Below, in pieces: positions 1-8,295 of a stretch of 64,000 bases of DNA. The DNA is taken from NCBI RefSeq assembly GCF_000723165.1, contig NZ_HG322949.1, positions 4,611,258-4,675,257 on the forward strand, written 5' to 3'. Numbering within the stretch: position 1 is the first letter of the stretch; each line of letters begins with the position of its first letter. The position numbers were made by a program, and so were the translations under genes. This DNA is from Janthinobacterium agaricidamnosum NBRC 102515 = DSM 9628. GTDB lineage: Bacteria > Pseudomonadota > Gammaproteobacteria > Burkholderiales > Burkholderiaceae_D. Under the pieces are notes generated by a model. It saw only the letters and a list, made by a program, of their open reading frames with translations. It did no database searches and had not been told where the DNA came from.

Positions 1-1
1 C

Positions 2-1117
2 CGGGCGCACGACCATGCCGTATCGGGGCAAGGTAACCTGGCTGGCGGCAACAGTCCGCTGTGGCATGGCGCCGCTGGCGGCGGCCACCGCAACGGCGCG
101 GCGCAATGGGGCATCCGCAGCAAGGAATTCGGCGGCGCCGGTTACAACCAGCTGCTGTTCGACGATACCGACCAGCAAGGCCGGATTCAATTGAAAAGCA
201 GCCAGGCGGCCAGCGAATTGAATTTGGGCCATTTGATACACAGCGCCGACAATTACCGCGGCAGCCTGCGCGGCAGCGGCGCCGAATTGCGCACCGACGC
301 GTATGGCGCGGTACGCGCCGGCGCCGGGTTATTAGTGTCGAGTTATGCGGTCACGCATGGCGCGGCGCGGCGCGATCCGGCCGGCGACAATGCCCCCGGC
401 ATCGCGCTGCTGAAACAGGCGGTGGTGCTGGCAGAGACCTTCGGCAAGGCCGCCAAAACGCATCAGACGGTGGCCTGCAGCGAGAATGTGGCGCCGTTAA
501 AAGCGTTGCTGGCAAGCGTATCCGGCATGCATGACATGGACGGCAGCGAAGTCCCGCACGTCAAGGACCCGATCATCGCGCTGTCGGCCAAGGCGGGATT
601 GGGTGTGGTGGCCGGGCAAAACATGCAGATGAGCAATGGCGAGACGGTGACCCTGATGAGCGGCTTGGACAGCCAGTTCATCGGCGGCGGCCAATGGCGG
701 GTGCACACCGGCCAGGCGATCGGTGTGCTGGGCGGCGCGGTGCAGGCCGGCGACGACAATGTGGGCCTGCAATTGATCGCGGCCAGGAACACGATTGAAT
801 TGCAGGCGCAAAGCGATGTGATGAATATCCAGGCGCGCGACGAAATCGATGTCATCAGCGCCAACGCCCACATCGACTGGGCGGCGGCGAAAAGCATCAG
901 CATGTCGACGGCGGGCGGCGCGAATATCACGATTGCAGGCGGCAATATCACGGTGCAATGTCCGGGCAAGATCATCATCCATGCTGGGAAGAAGGCTTTT
1001 ACCGGACCGACGCGTGTGAATTATCCACTACCGGCACTGCCGACCAGCGTATGCAAAGCTTGCCTATTGGCCGCCTTGCGTAGCGGCAGTCCATTTGTCG
1101 CGCCAAGCGCAGCGTGA
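2..1117 (+). CDS. vgrG: Type VI secretion VgrG tip protein, C-terminal part (5' end outside window)
   Basis: VgrG trimers form the spike on the Hcp tube of the type VI secretion system and carry effectors into target cells. The reading frame is open from base 2, so the N-terminal gp27/gp5-like part lies before the window. Seen here are the GAGYNQLLFDDT segment typical of the end of the Vgr core, then a DUF2345 region with beta-helical repeats (QAQSDVMNIQARDEIDVIS and following), ending shortly after the last repeats. There is no added toxic domain at the C-terminus, so this looks like a structural, cargo-carrying VgrG. A DUF4123 adaptor begins 9 bases after the stop, followed by lipoprotein and phospholipase genes, which is the usual layout of a VgrG cargo module. 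A first in-frame Met at 191 is internal and not the real start. Confidence 0.93.
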   Translation, partial: RAHDHAVSGQGNLAGGNSPLWHGAAGGGHRNGAAQWGIRSKEFGGAGYNQLLFDDTDQQGRIQLKSSQAASELNLGHLIHSADNYRGSLRGSGAELRTDAYGAVRAGAGLLVSSYAVTHGAARRDPAGDNAPGIALLKQAVVLAETFGKAAKTHQTVACSENVAPLKALLASVSGMHDMDGSEVPHVKDPIIALSAKAGLGVVAGQNMQMSNGETVTLMSGLDSQFIGGGQWRVHTGQAIGVLGGAVQAGDDNVGLQLIAARNTIELQAQSDVMNIQARDEIDVISANAHIDWAAAKSISMSTAGGANITIAGGNITVQCPGKIIIHAGKKAFTGPTRVNYPLPALPTSVCKACLLAALRSGSPFVAPSAA

Positions 1118-1126
1118 GGAAATCCC

Positions 1127-2053
1127 ATGTACTTTGCCATTGATACTCCCGATGCAAACTGTCCGGTACTGATTGCGCAGCAATTGCAGGAAGTGCGCAC
1201 CACCGATGAGACTGCTCCCCTGCACTTGTTGGCGCTGGTCGATGGCGCCTTTGATGAAGCATTGTTTACCGAGCGTTATCGGAACCGCCTGCCGCGCCAA
1301 TCGCTGTATGCACACACCGCGCTGCAAAGCTTCGGCAATGCATCACCGCATGTGCTGGCAGCGCCTGCGGGCGACGAGGCACAGGCGGCCTGGCTGCAAC
1401 GTTTGTTTGAGATATGCGCAGGCAAGCCTATGCTCAGCATTATCGCCAGCAGACTCGATGTCGCGGCATTCGCGCAACACCTGCGCCCCTACCTGATCGC
1501 CATCACGCCGGACACCGTCGAATGGCCGGTGCGTTGGGGCGATACGCGCATCTTGCCGGCGCTGCTGGCGGCATTGACGCAAGCCCAGCACAGCCATTTG
1601 CTCAGTCCGGTCTATCGCTGGTGGTCGGTACGGCGCGATGGCGGTTTGATCAGTTGGCAAGGAGCGGGAGACATCCAGCCGACCGATGCCGGTTTTGACA
1701 AGCTGCCGTTGAGCGACTCGGCTTTTGCAGCCTTGGTCGACGCAGCGGAAGCCGATGCCGTACTCGCCAATCTACACGACACGCAACCGGATTTGTTTCA
1801 TTCCAGCAGCCCTGCCGAATGCCATGCCCGGGTAGCGCGTCACCTGACCCTGGCCAGCGCCAGCGGCATCGAAGCGGCCGGACCACGCCAGCATTTCAGC
1901 GCACTCGCCTTGATGCTGGCCGATGATTTTAGCGCTCATCCAGCGATGGCGAACCTGCTGCGGCGCACTCGGCAAGGTGCAAATTATCTGACGGAAATCG
2001 ATACGCTGCCGGAAGATTTTTGGCAAGCCAGAACGACTGTATCATCAATTTAA
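1127..2053 (+). CDS. DUF4123 T6SS effector adaptor/chaperone
   Basis: This 308-residue protein has the features of DUF4123 proteins: a short N-terminal beta-strand/helix region with a LLALVDGAFDE segment, a middle part ending in the conserved RWGDTRILPALL stretch, and a helical C-terminal half. Family members load a specific effector onto the matching VgrG tip and are generally encoded between vgrG and the effector gene, exactly as here. The start is supported by a strong GAGGAAA Shine-Dalgarno sequence 5-6 bases before the ATG. It probably acts in the cytoplasm. The likely client is the DUF2235 phospholipase encoded two genes downstream; this pairing is inferred from position only. Confidence 0.88.
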   Translation: MYFAIDTPDANCPVLIAQQLQEVRTTDETAPLHLLALVDGAFDEALFTERYRNRLPRQSLYAHTALQSFGNASPHVLAAPAGDEAQAAWLQRLFEICAGKPMLSIIASRLDVAAFAQHLRPYLIAITPDTVEWPVRWGDTRILPALLAALTQAQHSHLLSPVYRWWSVRRDGGLISWQGAGDIQPTDAGFDKLPLSDSAFAALVDAAEADAVLANLHDTQPDLFHSSSPAECHARVARHLTLASASGIEAAGPRQHFSALALMLADDFSAHPAMANLLRRTRQGANYLTEIDTLPEDFWQARTTVSSI

Positions 2054-2073
2054 CTGAAACTTATGGAGATAGT

Positions 2074-2520
2074 ATGAAATGGTTTTTTATTGTTCTTATT
2101 TCATTTTTAATGAGTGCTTGTGCTGCTCGGCAGCAAAAGGAATCGACGATGGCTCCAGCTTCCGTAGGCATAGTAAATCATACCGGAAATTATATTCATA
2201 GCGCATCGGTAAATGGTGCCGGGGGAGCAAATATGGCGAGGTGGGGGGCAGGAGGGGCTGATGTTTGCTGTACCTCAATCCCAAAAGTCTGGTATCCCGG
2301 CATGAAAGTGTTGGTTAGATGGAATATGCCCGAGGGGCATACAGATATATTTAAGGAAAAAATTGTTGAAGTTGAAAAATACGATGAAGCTGGTGATATT
2401 TACATGCATTTCTTTCCTAATGATGAGGTACGTGTAGTGGTTTCCAATGCCAGAGGTGCAAGTTCGGCACATCCGATTATTCATTATGGAAAACCGGAAA
2501 CCATTTCTTCAGGAAAATGA
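2074..2520 (+). CDS. DUF3304-type lipoprotein, probable immunity protein for the adjacent Tle1 effector
   Basis: The start was set at 2074 because a GGAG site lies just upstream and the protein then begins with a clean lipoprotein signal: MKWFFIVLISFL followed by lipobox MSAC, with Cys16 as lipid-attachment residue. The longer frame from 2020 would overlap the adaptor gene and bury the signal. The mature part (about 130 residues) has the pattern of DUF3304 proteins, which are often found beside VgrG and DUF2235 genes. Phospholipase effectors of the Tle1 group act in the periplasm, and their known immunity proteins are periplasmic lipoproteins, so immunity is the likely role (inference). The stop overlaps the effector start as ATGA, suggesting translational coupling. 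Base composition is AT-rich compared with vgrG, pointing to recent acquisition. Confidence 0.75.
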   Translation: MKWFFIVLISFLMSACAARQQKESTMAPASVGIVNHTGNYIHSASVNGAGGANMARWGAGGADVCCTSIPKVWYPGMKVLVRWNMPEGHTDIFKEKIVEVEKYDEAGDIYMHFFPNDEVRVVVSNARGASSAHPIIHYGKPETISSGK

Positions 2521-4700
2521 TTGCGATGATTTCCAAAACTCCCATATCTGCACCATTTCCTGTTGATAATTTTTTACTGCCATCGATTAAAGAACAGTCA
2601 AAAATATCCATGATTACATGCGATAAATCATCAGACACAAAATGCAGTATTCCTATTAGAGTCGGCCTGTTCTTTGATGGTACAAATAATAATTTGGAAC
2701 GTGACAGAGATGGCAAAAGAATCGGCGTGCCAGATTCAAAAACAAAAATTCCTGTTTTTATAAAAAACAAACCATTAAAGCTTGAAGAATACAGTCATAG
2801 TAACGTTGCAAGACTTTTTTTTGCATTTGCTCAAAACAAGGAAGGAAGTGGTTATTTTCGCAACTATATGGCTGGTGTCGGCACACCTTTTCCAGAAATT
2901 GGAGAGTTGACCGAATCTGATGATGGCAAGGCTTTTGCCAAAGGCGGGCAACCTCGAATTATCTGGGCGCTACTACAAGTGTTGAATGCCATTCACCTGA
3001 CTGCGGATGGATTGAAGACTCCGCTTTACAAACCAGAAGAAATTGGTAAATATGCACAAGATTATGATGAAGAGGTTGGAAAGAGTGATGGCGATGTTTA
3101 TGGTAACCGGCAACAAATTACCCATGTCTCATGGTTTGCCAAACATATAGCCAAGCTTGAAAAAGCGCGTGAAACACGTCCCAAGCCTTTGATCCCTTCA
3201 GTGACATTAGATGTATTTGGTTTTTCGCGCGGCGCCGCCCAAGCTGTAGCTTTTTGCCACTTATTCAATGATCTGCTGGTTGAGAATAAGTTGGCGGGAA
3301 TTCCTGCAACTATAAATTTTCTGGGCTTATTCGACACGGTTGCCACCGTCGGCGTATCCGCTTCAGTAGCTCGCACCTTGCCAGTGCCTGATGGTTTCGC
3401 CGATGGTCATTTTTCTTGGGCCAAAAGAATACTCGACCCTCTGCCTGCCTGCGTCAACAAAGGTTTGCATTGTATAGCCGCACATGAACAGCGCATGAAT
3501 TTTCCTGTGACCGGTTTAGCGACGGGAAACAAAATAATAGAAATGTATTTTCCGGGAGTCCACTCCGATGTGGGCGGTGGATACGCCCCTGGTGAGCAAG
3601 GAAAAGGACGAGGCGCCCAAGCCGCGATGCTTTCGCAAATCCCATTGGCATATATGTATAAGGCTGCGAGGCTCCAAGGAGTTCCCTTGCAGCCATTCAG
3701 CGAATTGGAAACACGTTTGCAAGATGAATTTCAGGTTGACTTAAACTTGGCTTCGGCATGGAATGCCTATACAAAAGCGCTTGACGATGAGGGTGGATTG
3801 CTGCTGAAACATATGGAGCTTTACCTTCGTTGGCGTGCCGCCCGCATGGAGTCACTTGAACAAATCGCCAGCTTCAAGGCTGCCGATCCGCAGGCTCAAC
3901 AGGATTTGCAAGATTCCAATCGTATGCTGGCCGGCGATGTTCGAGCGATGAAATTTAGAAGCAAGTTAAATTCGATGAGTAAAGATATGAATAGCTTGCC
4001 TTTTTCGCAAGCCGATGCTGTAAATATTAGTCAATGGCAATATCTTAGGGCACAAAAATCAGTTCCTTTAAATAAATGGGAACAATGGGCTCTTTCAGCC
4101 TATAACACCGCCGAAGCATTGCCTGATGATGTCATGCGATTCTTTGATGACTACGTACATGATTCATTGGCAGGCTTTTATTTGGCTGGAGAAGTAACTG
4201 AATATGATAAACGCGCCAAGGCAAGCAAAGTCATGAAGGAAAATCCCGGTACTCTTAAAGGTTTTGATAAGAAGGTGTTTGATATAACAAGTAAAGCACA
4301 GGTGGCACAGAAAAAGAAAGAACGTGGCGAAATATTAAATCAAGAAGAGGAAAATCTGGCCAATGAAGCCGAATACGGCACTCCGTATCCGATCATGACC
4401 GATACTGACAGTGCCGATTTGCGAAACGCAATGATCTTGACACAAACTTCCACCAGACGTGAAGGCGGAGGATATTTCATGCGACGCGGTTATTACCCTC
4501 ATGAGGGATTTCTATTTTTTCGTAGAAGTAAGTATGAAAATCAATTGCAGCGCACTCCCCGCGTGCCTAAAACAAGTAAAGCGGACAAAAAAGATTCACC
4601 GGTATTTGATATGGTGTGGAGCGAGGACATGGCGACCGATTTGCGTATCGCGGATGCCCGGCAATTCAATGGCTACGGTGCGAACTTGGCAATTGTGTAA
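2517..4700 (+). CDS. DUF2235 / Tle1-family T6SS phospholipase effector
   Basis: The 727-residue protein carries the hallmarks of DUF2235 hydrolases: the FFDGTNN motif at residues 52-58, the nucleophile elbow GFSRG with Ser237, and the HSDVGGGY motif with His349 and Asp351. This set is typical of Tle1 effectors, which hydrolyse phospholipids in the periplasm of the attacked cell after T6SS delivery. There is no signal peptide, as expected for a T6SS cargo. The C-terminal part, from about residue 400, is rich in charged helices and may mediate VgrG or adaptor contact. An alternative start at codon 4 (2526) cannot be excluded. The gene is notably AT-rich relative to its flanks and lies between a vgrG and a decayed vgrG tail, which suggests exchange of cargo by recombination. 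The exact lipid specificity cannot be read from sequence. Confidence 0.9.
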   Translation: MIAMISKTPISAPFPVDNFLLPSIKEQSKISMITCDKSSDTKCSIPIRVGLFFDGTNNNLERDRDGKRIGVPDSKTKIPVFIKNKPLKLEEYSHSNVARLFFAFAQNKEGSGYFRNYMAGVGTPFPEIGELTESDDGKAFAKGGQPRIIWALLQVLNAIHLTADGLKTPLYKPEEIGKYAQDYDEEVGKSDGDVYGNRQQITHVSWFAKHIAKLEKARETRPKPLIPSVTLDVFGFSRGAAQAVAFCHLFNDLLVENKLAGIPATINFLGLFDTVATVGVSASVARTLPVPDGFADGHFSWAKRILDPLPACVNKGLHCIAAHEQRMNFPVTGLATGNKIIEMYFPGVHSDVGGGYAPGEQGKGRGAQAAMLSQIPLAYMYKAARLQGVPLQPFSELETRLQDEFQVDLNLASAWNAYTKALDDEGGLLLKHMELYLRWRAARMESLEQIASFKAADPQAQQDLQDSNRMLAGDVRAMKFRSKLNSMSKDMNSLPFSQADAVNISQWQYLRAQKSVPLNKWEQWALSAYNTAEALPDDVMRFFDDYVHDSLAGFYLAGEVTEYDKRAKASKVMKENPGTLKGFDKKVFDITSKAQVAQKKKERGEILNQEEENLANEAEYGTPYPIMTDTDSADLRNAMILTQTSTRREGGGYFMRRGYYPHEGFLFFRRSKYENQLQRTPRVPKTSKADKKDSPVFDMVWSEDMATDLRIADARQFNGYGANLAIV

Positions 4701-4754
4701 ATGTTGTTTTACTCGTCAGGCAGATGCCTGTCACGCTGTGCATGGAGGACATGG

Positions 4755-4931
4755 TGTAGCGCCGGCACGAATGTCGCCATTCAAATAAGTACTGGCATGG
4801 CAATTGGCCTGATGAGCCGACTGGACAGCCAGTTCATCGCTAACGGCCAATGCCGCTTGCATCCGCACGCCGGAAGGCACGATGCAGGCGCTGCCTTGGG
4901 CGAAGCGATTGTCAATCAAAACATCATTTAA
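4755..4931 (+). pseudogene. Decayed fragment of a vgrG C-terminal region
   Basis: Translation in the frame of 4755 gives a stretch containing LMSRLDSQFIANGQ, closely matching LMSGLDSQFIGGGQ in the vgrG at the left end; the residues before it (SAGTNVAIQIS) also align with VAGQNMQMS there. The match extends at DNA level for roughly 45 bases around 4808-4852 and then breaks down, with frame changes and an early stop. There is no credible start or length for a working protein. It appears to be the residue of a second vgrG 3' end left behind the effector, as expected from duplication or recombination at vgrG cargo sites. Confidence 0.65.
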
Positions 4932-4984
4932 TCAATCAAGAAGACTTTTAGATAAGTGAGTATTTATCTACGTAGTCTGTGCAA

Positions 4985-5013
4985 TTGACTCTAATAATGA
5001 TAATCATTACCAT
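4985..5013 (+). promoter_or_regulatory. Promoter with embedded Fur box for the FecA-like receptor
   Basis: A near-consensus Fur box lies at 4993-5011; it matches 17 of 19 positions of the classical GATAATGATAATCATTATC operator. It sits between a TTGACT -35 element (4985-4990) and a TACCAT -10 element (5008-5013) with a 17-base spacer, so bound Fur would block RNA polymerase directly. The receptor ATG follows at 5117 with a GGAGA ribosome site at 5106-5110. This predicts repression in iron-replete cells. Confidence 0.8.
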
Positions 5014-5116
5014 TCGCATCTCATAGATTTTTGCCAGTCTCTGCCGCCTCCGCTTCGAATCTGTCGCGTCGCCTACACAGTCTGCGCAAACAGTTCATTC
5101 GCCCCGGAGATCGTTC

Positions 5117-7228
5117 ATGCACCAGACTTTGCAACATCCGCAATTCCCCCTGCGCCGCTTGCCATATGCTATCGCCCTCGCCTTGCTGGCCTTGCCGGGC
5201 GTCACGCTGGCGCAACAAGCCGATACCGGTGGCGCCGAGGCCGCCGTGATGGACACGGTGCAAGTGAGCGGAAACTGGCTGGGCACAGGGTTGCAGAACA
5301 GCATCAAGAATTTCCCAGGCTCTCGTACCGTGGTGCAAAAGGATGCGATTGAAAGTTCCGGCGCCGCCAGCATCAGCGACGTGATGCGCCGCATCCCGGG
5401 CGTACAGATCAGCGACAACTCGGGTAGCTCGGGCAGCGCGGTGTCCCTCAATATCGGCGTGCGCGGCCTGGCCGGACGTTATTCGCCGCGCAGCACCGTG
5501 CTGCTCGACGGCATCCCGCTGGCGGTCGCGCCTTACGGCCAGCCACAATTGTCGTTCGCGCCTGTCAGCCTGAACAATATCGAATCGGTCGATGTGGTGC
5601 GCGGCGGCGGCGCGGTGCGCTACGGCCCGCAAAACGTCGGCGGCATCATCAATTTCAAGTCCCGCTCCATCCCGACCACCAGCGGCCTGCAGGGCGATGC
5701 GACGGTGCGCTACAACAGCTATAGCGAAGTGGGCCACAACACCCAATACAGCGCCTTCGTCGGCAACCAGCTCGACAATGGCGTGGGCTTTGCCGTGCTG
5801 TACTCGGGTCTCGATGGCAGCGACTGGCGCGTCGGCAGCAATGAAAAGGTCAACGATTTCGCGCTGAAGCTGCGCTACGACCTGAGCCCGACCTCCGAAA
5901 TCTACGGCAAGCTGTCGTATTACGACGTCACCTCGTACACCCCTGGCGGTTTGACGGTGGCGCAATACAAGGCCGATCCTTTCCAGAACACCCGCAAGAC
6001 CGATTTCTGGAGCGGCAACCGCAGCGCCGCCGACATCGGCTACCTGAATACCATTTCGGCCAACCAGGAATTCGAAATCCGCGCGTATTACAACAAGAGC
6101 GAACGTCAAAGCACGCTGGTCAATACGGCTTTCACCGGCCTGGGCCATCAGCCGCGCAATTACCAGGTGCTCGGTATCGAACCGCGTTATACGCAGCGCT
6201 TCAGCATCGGCGGCGTCACCCAGGATGTCACGGCCGGCTACCGCTACCTGCGCGAGCGCGCCGATGAAACCGTGTACAACACGGTGATCGCCAGCGGCGT
6301 CAACCAGGCGCCGACCGCTTTTGCGAATAATTCGACCGACGCGCATGCTTTTTACATCGATGACAAGATCGCCGTCGGCGCATGGCGCATCACGCCGGGC
6401 ATACGTTACGAACACATCGAGACGACCCGCATCAACCACGTCCCGACCGATCAGGAAATCGAGTTAACCAACAACAAGCCTTTGCCGTCGTTGAATATCG
6501 CTTACTTGCTGACCAATGACTTGACGGTGTTCGGCAACTACAGCACCTCGTTTGGCGCGGTGCAAAACACGCAATTGAATACGCAATCGGCCAACAATCC
6601 GTTGAGCCCGGAACTGGCCAAGACGATGGAAGCCGGCGCACGCTGGAAAAGCAGCGGTTTTTCGGCGGAAGCGACACTGTTTAATATCAAGTTCGACAAC
6701 CAGATCCAATCGGTCGGCAGCGGCCTGAACCTGACGTTTGAAAATATCGGCGCGACCCATCACCGCGGCCTGGAAACGGCGTTCGACTACAAGTTCGACA
6801 AATCCGGACCGCTGGCCGGCTTGAACGCCTTTGCCAATTATTCCTATACCCATGCGACGCTGGAGTCCGGCGCGAATGCCGGCAACGATGTGGCCTTTTA
6901 TTCACGCAATACCGATACCATCGGCGCACGTTATGAAATCGGCTCCTGGGCCTTGAATCTGTCGACCGTCCATCAAAGCAGCCAGTTTGCCGACGATGCC
7001 AACACGGTGGCCGAATCGGCCGACGGCAAGCTGGGCACCATTCCAGGCTACCGTACCTGGAATGCGCAAGTGAGCTGGAAAGTACCGCATCAAAAAGGCG
7101 TTGAAGTCCTGGCAGGCGTCAACAACCTGGCCGACACGCGCTTTTTCACGCGCACCTCGGATAACAACCTGGGCAAGATGGTCGGCGCGCCGCGCATGGT
7201 GTATCTCCAGGGCCGCTGGGTTTTCTAA
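5117..7228 (+). CDS. FecA-like TonB-dependent outer-membrane receptor (iron chelate uptake)
   Basis: This 703-residue outer-membrane receptor has a signal peptide ending ...GVTLAQ, a plug domain and a 22-strand-type beta barrel ending in an aromatic residue (WVF). The plug contains RSTVLLDGIP, APYGQPQLS and VVRGGGAVRYGPQNVGG, which closely resemble the plug of the ferric dicitrate receptor FecA. Unlike E. coli FecA, there is no N-terminal STN signalling domain: the plug begins almost directly after the signal peptide, and no fecI/fecR genes are nearby. Control is therefore more likely by the upstream Fur box alone. Substrate is probably a ferric carboxylate or similar chelate, inferred from plug similarity. 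A strong intrinsic terminator follows the stop, so it is likely monocistronic. Confidence 0.9.
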   Translation: MHQTLQHPQFPLRRLPYAIALALLALPGVTLAQQADTGGAEAAVMDTVQVSGNWLGTGLQNSIKNFPGSRTVVQKDAIESSGAASISDVMRRIPGVQISDNSGSSGSAVSLNIGVRGLAGRYSPRSTVLLDGIPLAVAPYGQPQLSFAPVSLNNIESVDVVRGGGAVRYGPQNVGGIINFKSRSIPTTSGLQGDATVRYNSYSEVGHNTQYSAFVGNQLDNGVGFAVLYSGLDGSDWRVGSNEKVNDFALKLRYDLSPTSEIYGKLSYYDVTSYTPGGLTVAQYKADPFQNTRKTDFWSGNRSAADIGYLNTISANQEFEIRAYYNKSERQSTLVNTAFTGLGHQPRNYQVLGIEPRYTQRFSIGGVTQDVTAGYRYLRERADETVYNTVIASGVNQAPTAFANNSTDAHAFYIDDKIAVGAWRITPGIRYEHIETTRINHVPTDQEIELTNNKPLPSLNIAYLLTNDLTVFGNYSTSFGAVQNTQLNTQSANNPLSPELAKTMEAGARWKSSGFSAEATLFNIKFDNQIQSVGSGLNLTFENIGATHHRGLETAFDYKFDKSGPLAGLNAFANYSYTHATLESGANAGNDVAFYSRNTDTIGARYEIGSWALNLSTVHQSSQFADDANTVAESADGKLGTIPGYRTWNAQVSWKVPHQKGVEVLAGVNNLADTRFFTRTSDNNLGKMVGAPRMVYLQGRWVF

Positions 7229-7252
7229 ACGCCCCTTCCAGCACTCCCCACA

Positions 7253-7293
7253 CGCCGGCCATCGTCTTGCACGATGGCCGGCGTTGTTTTTTT
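7253..7293 (+). terminator. Rho-independent terminator of the FecA-like receptor gene
   Basis: A perfect 13-bp stem (7253-7265 paired with 7271-7283, arms CGCCGGCCATCGT and complement) with a 5-base loop is followed by a T-rich tract through 7293. It lies 25 bases after the receptor stop codon. Confidence 0.92.
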
Positions 7294-7529
7294 CTCCTCC
7301 CCGCTGCGCAGAAAAACAACAAGCTGCGCCGTGCGTTTCCGGGAGATTAGCCTGTCCCTCCCAGTAGATTATTACACCACATTATTTAATTGCCTTGCAG
7401 CAAATAATAATTTCAATTTTTATACATTTTTCGATGTCATTGATGAGCATGCTCAAGATGCCGATGATACAATTCACATATCGATTAAGAAACTAAGTTA
7501 CATTAAATACAATTCACTGGGAATAGGCT
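7294..7529. other. AT-rich intergenic region before the PEP-CTERM gene
   Basis: No supported gene. The right half (from about 7370) is strongly AT-rich, as in a promoter region, and includes the 12-bp palindrome TGAGCATGCTCA at 7444-7455. No convincing -35/-10 pair was found. A ribosome site (GGGAATAGG) precedes the next ATG at 7530. Confidence 0.5.
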
Positions 7530-8213
7530 ATGAAAATCTCACCCGTACTGTTGACCGTCTTCGCATTCAGCGCCCTGGTCGCAGCAGGCAGCGCCAGCGC
7601 CGCCAACACCCCGGCAACCCCGCTCGTTCCAGCCAATCCGAACCTGGTCGTCAACGGCAGTTTTGAAGCGAATACTTTCAACGGTTCGTTCACCCAGCTG
7701 AGCGCGGTGAACGGCTGGACTTCGTCGAATGGCGTGTTTGAATTGCAAAAAGGCGCAAACCAGGGCGGCATCAGCGGTTTCATGCCAAACGCGGCCGATG
7801 GCATTCAATATCTGGAATTGAACAACAACAACCTGTCGTCGGTATCGCAAAACCTGGCCACCAAGGCTGGCGGTCTGTACTCGCTGTCGTTTTCTTTCGC
7901 CGGCCGTCCGGACACCCCGAACCAGCTGCCTAGCCTGATAAACGTGTACTGGGGCAATACCCTGCTGAATCCGTCGCCGCTGGTCGGCACCGATACCGGC
8001 AGCTGGCAAAATTTCAGCCTGAGCACGCTGACGGCGCAAGGTGCGCTGACGTCGCTGCGCTTTGAGTCGGTCGGCCCGACCGGCGCGCCGACCTTCGGCT
8101 CCTACCTCGACAACGTGACCGTGACCGCCGTGCCGGAACCGGAAAGCTACGCGATGCTGCTGCCGGGCCTGGCCTTGGTCGGTTTCATGGCGCGCCGTAA
8201 AAAAGCGGCCTGA
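7530..8213 (+). CDS. PEP-CTERM sorting-domain exported protein
   Basis: The 227-residue protein begins with a Sec signal peptide (MKISPVLLTVFAFSALVAAG, cleavage after ...ASA) and ends with a complete PEP-CTERM signal: VPEPESYAMLLPGLALVGFM followed by the basic tail ARRKKAA. Proteins with this tripartite tail are processed by an exosortase and sent to the cell surface or extracellular matrix. The middle part, beginning NLVVNGSFEANTF, resembles the jelly-roll fold of DUF642/carbohydrate-binding-like modules, with a SLSFSFAGRP core. No exosortase gene is in the window, so it must be encoded elsewhere. Ligand and role are unknown; exopolysaccharide or biofilm association is only an inference from the family. 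Confidence 0.88.
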   Translation: MKISPVLLTVFAFSALVAAGSASAANTPATPLVPANPNLVVNGSFEANTFNGSFTQLSAVNGWTSSNGVFELQKGANQGGISGFMPNAADGIQYLELNNNNLSSVSQNLATKAGGLYSLSFSFAGRPDTPNQLPSLINVYWGNTLLNPSPLVGTDTGSWQNFSLSTLTAQGALTSLRFESVGPTGAPTFGSYLDNVTVTAVPEPESYAMLLPGLALVGFMARRKKAA

Positions 8214-8235
8214 GCATTCCGCAGTATTCCTGACC

Positions 8236-8272
8236 AAGCCGCCCGGTAATTGTTGACCTGGCGGCTTTTTTT
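8236..8272 (+). terminator. Rho-independent terminator after the PEP-CTERM gene
   Basis: Arms AAGCCGCC (8236-8243) and GGCGGCTT (8260-8267) form an 8-bp stem followed by a run of T residues to 8272. The convergent folE gene ends 23 bases further on; the weaker T tract on its side makes it mainly a plus-strand terminator. Confidence 0.8.
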
Positions 8273-8295
8273 ATGGCGCACGCGGTGACGGTTGT

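Noticed and set aside
5021-6439. 472-codon minus-strand frame opposite the FecA-like receptor
   Set aside because: Would cover the Fur-controlled promoter and shows only shadow composition.
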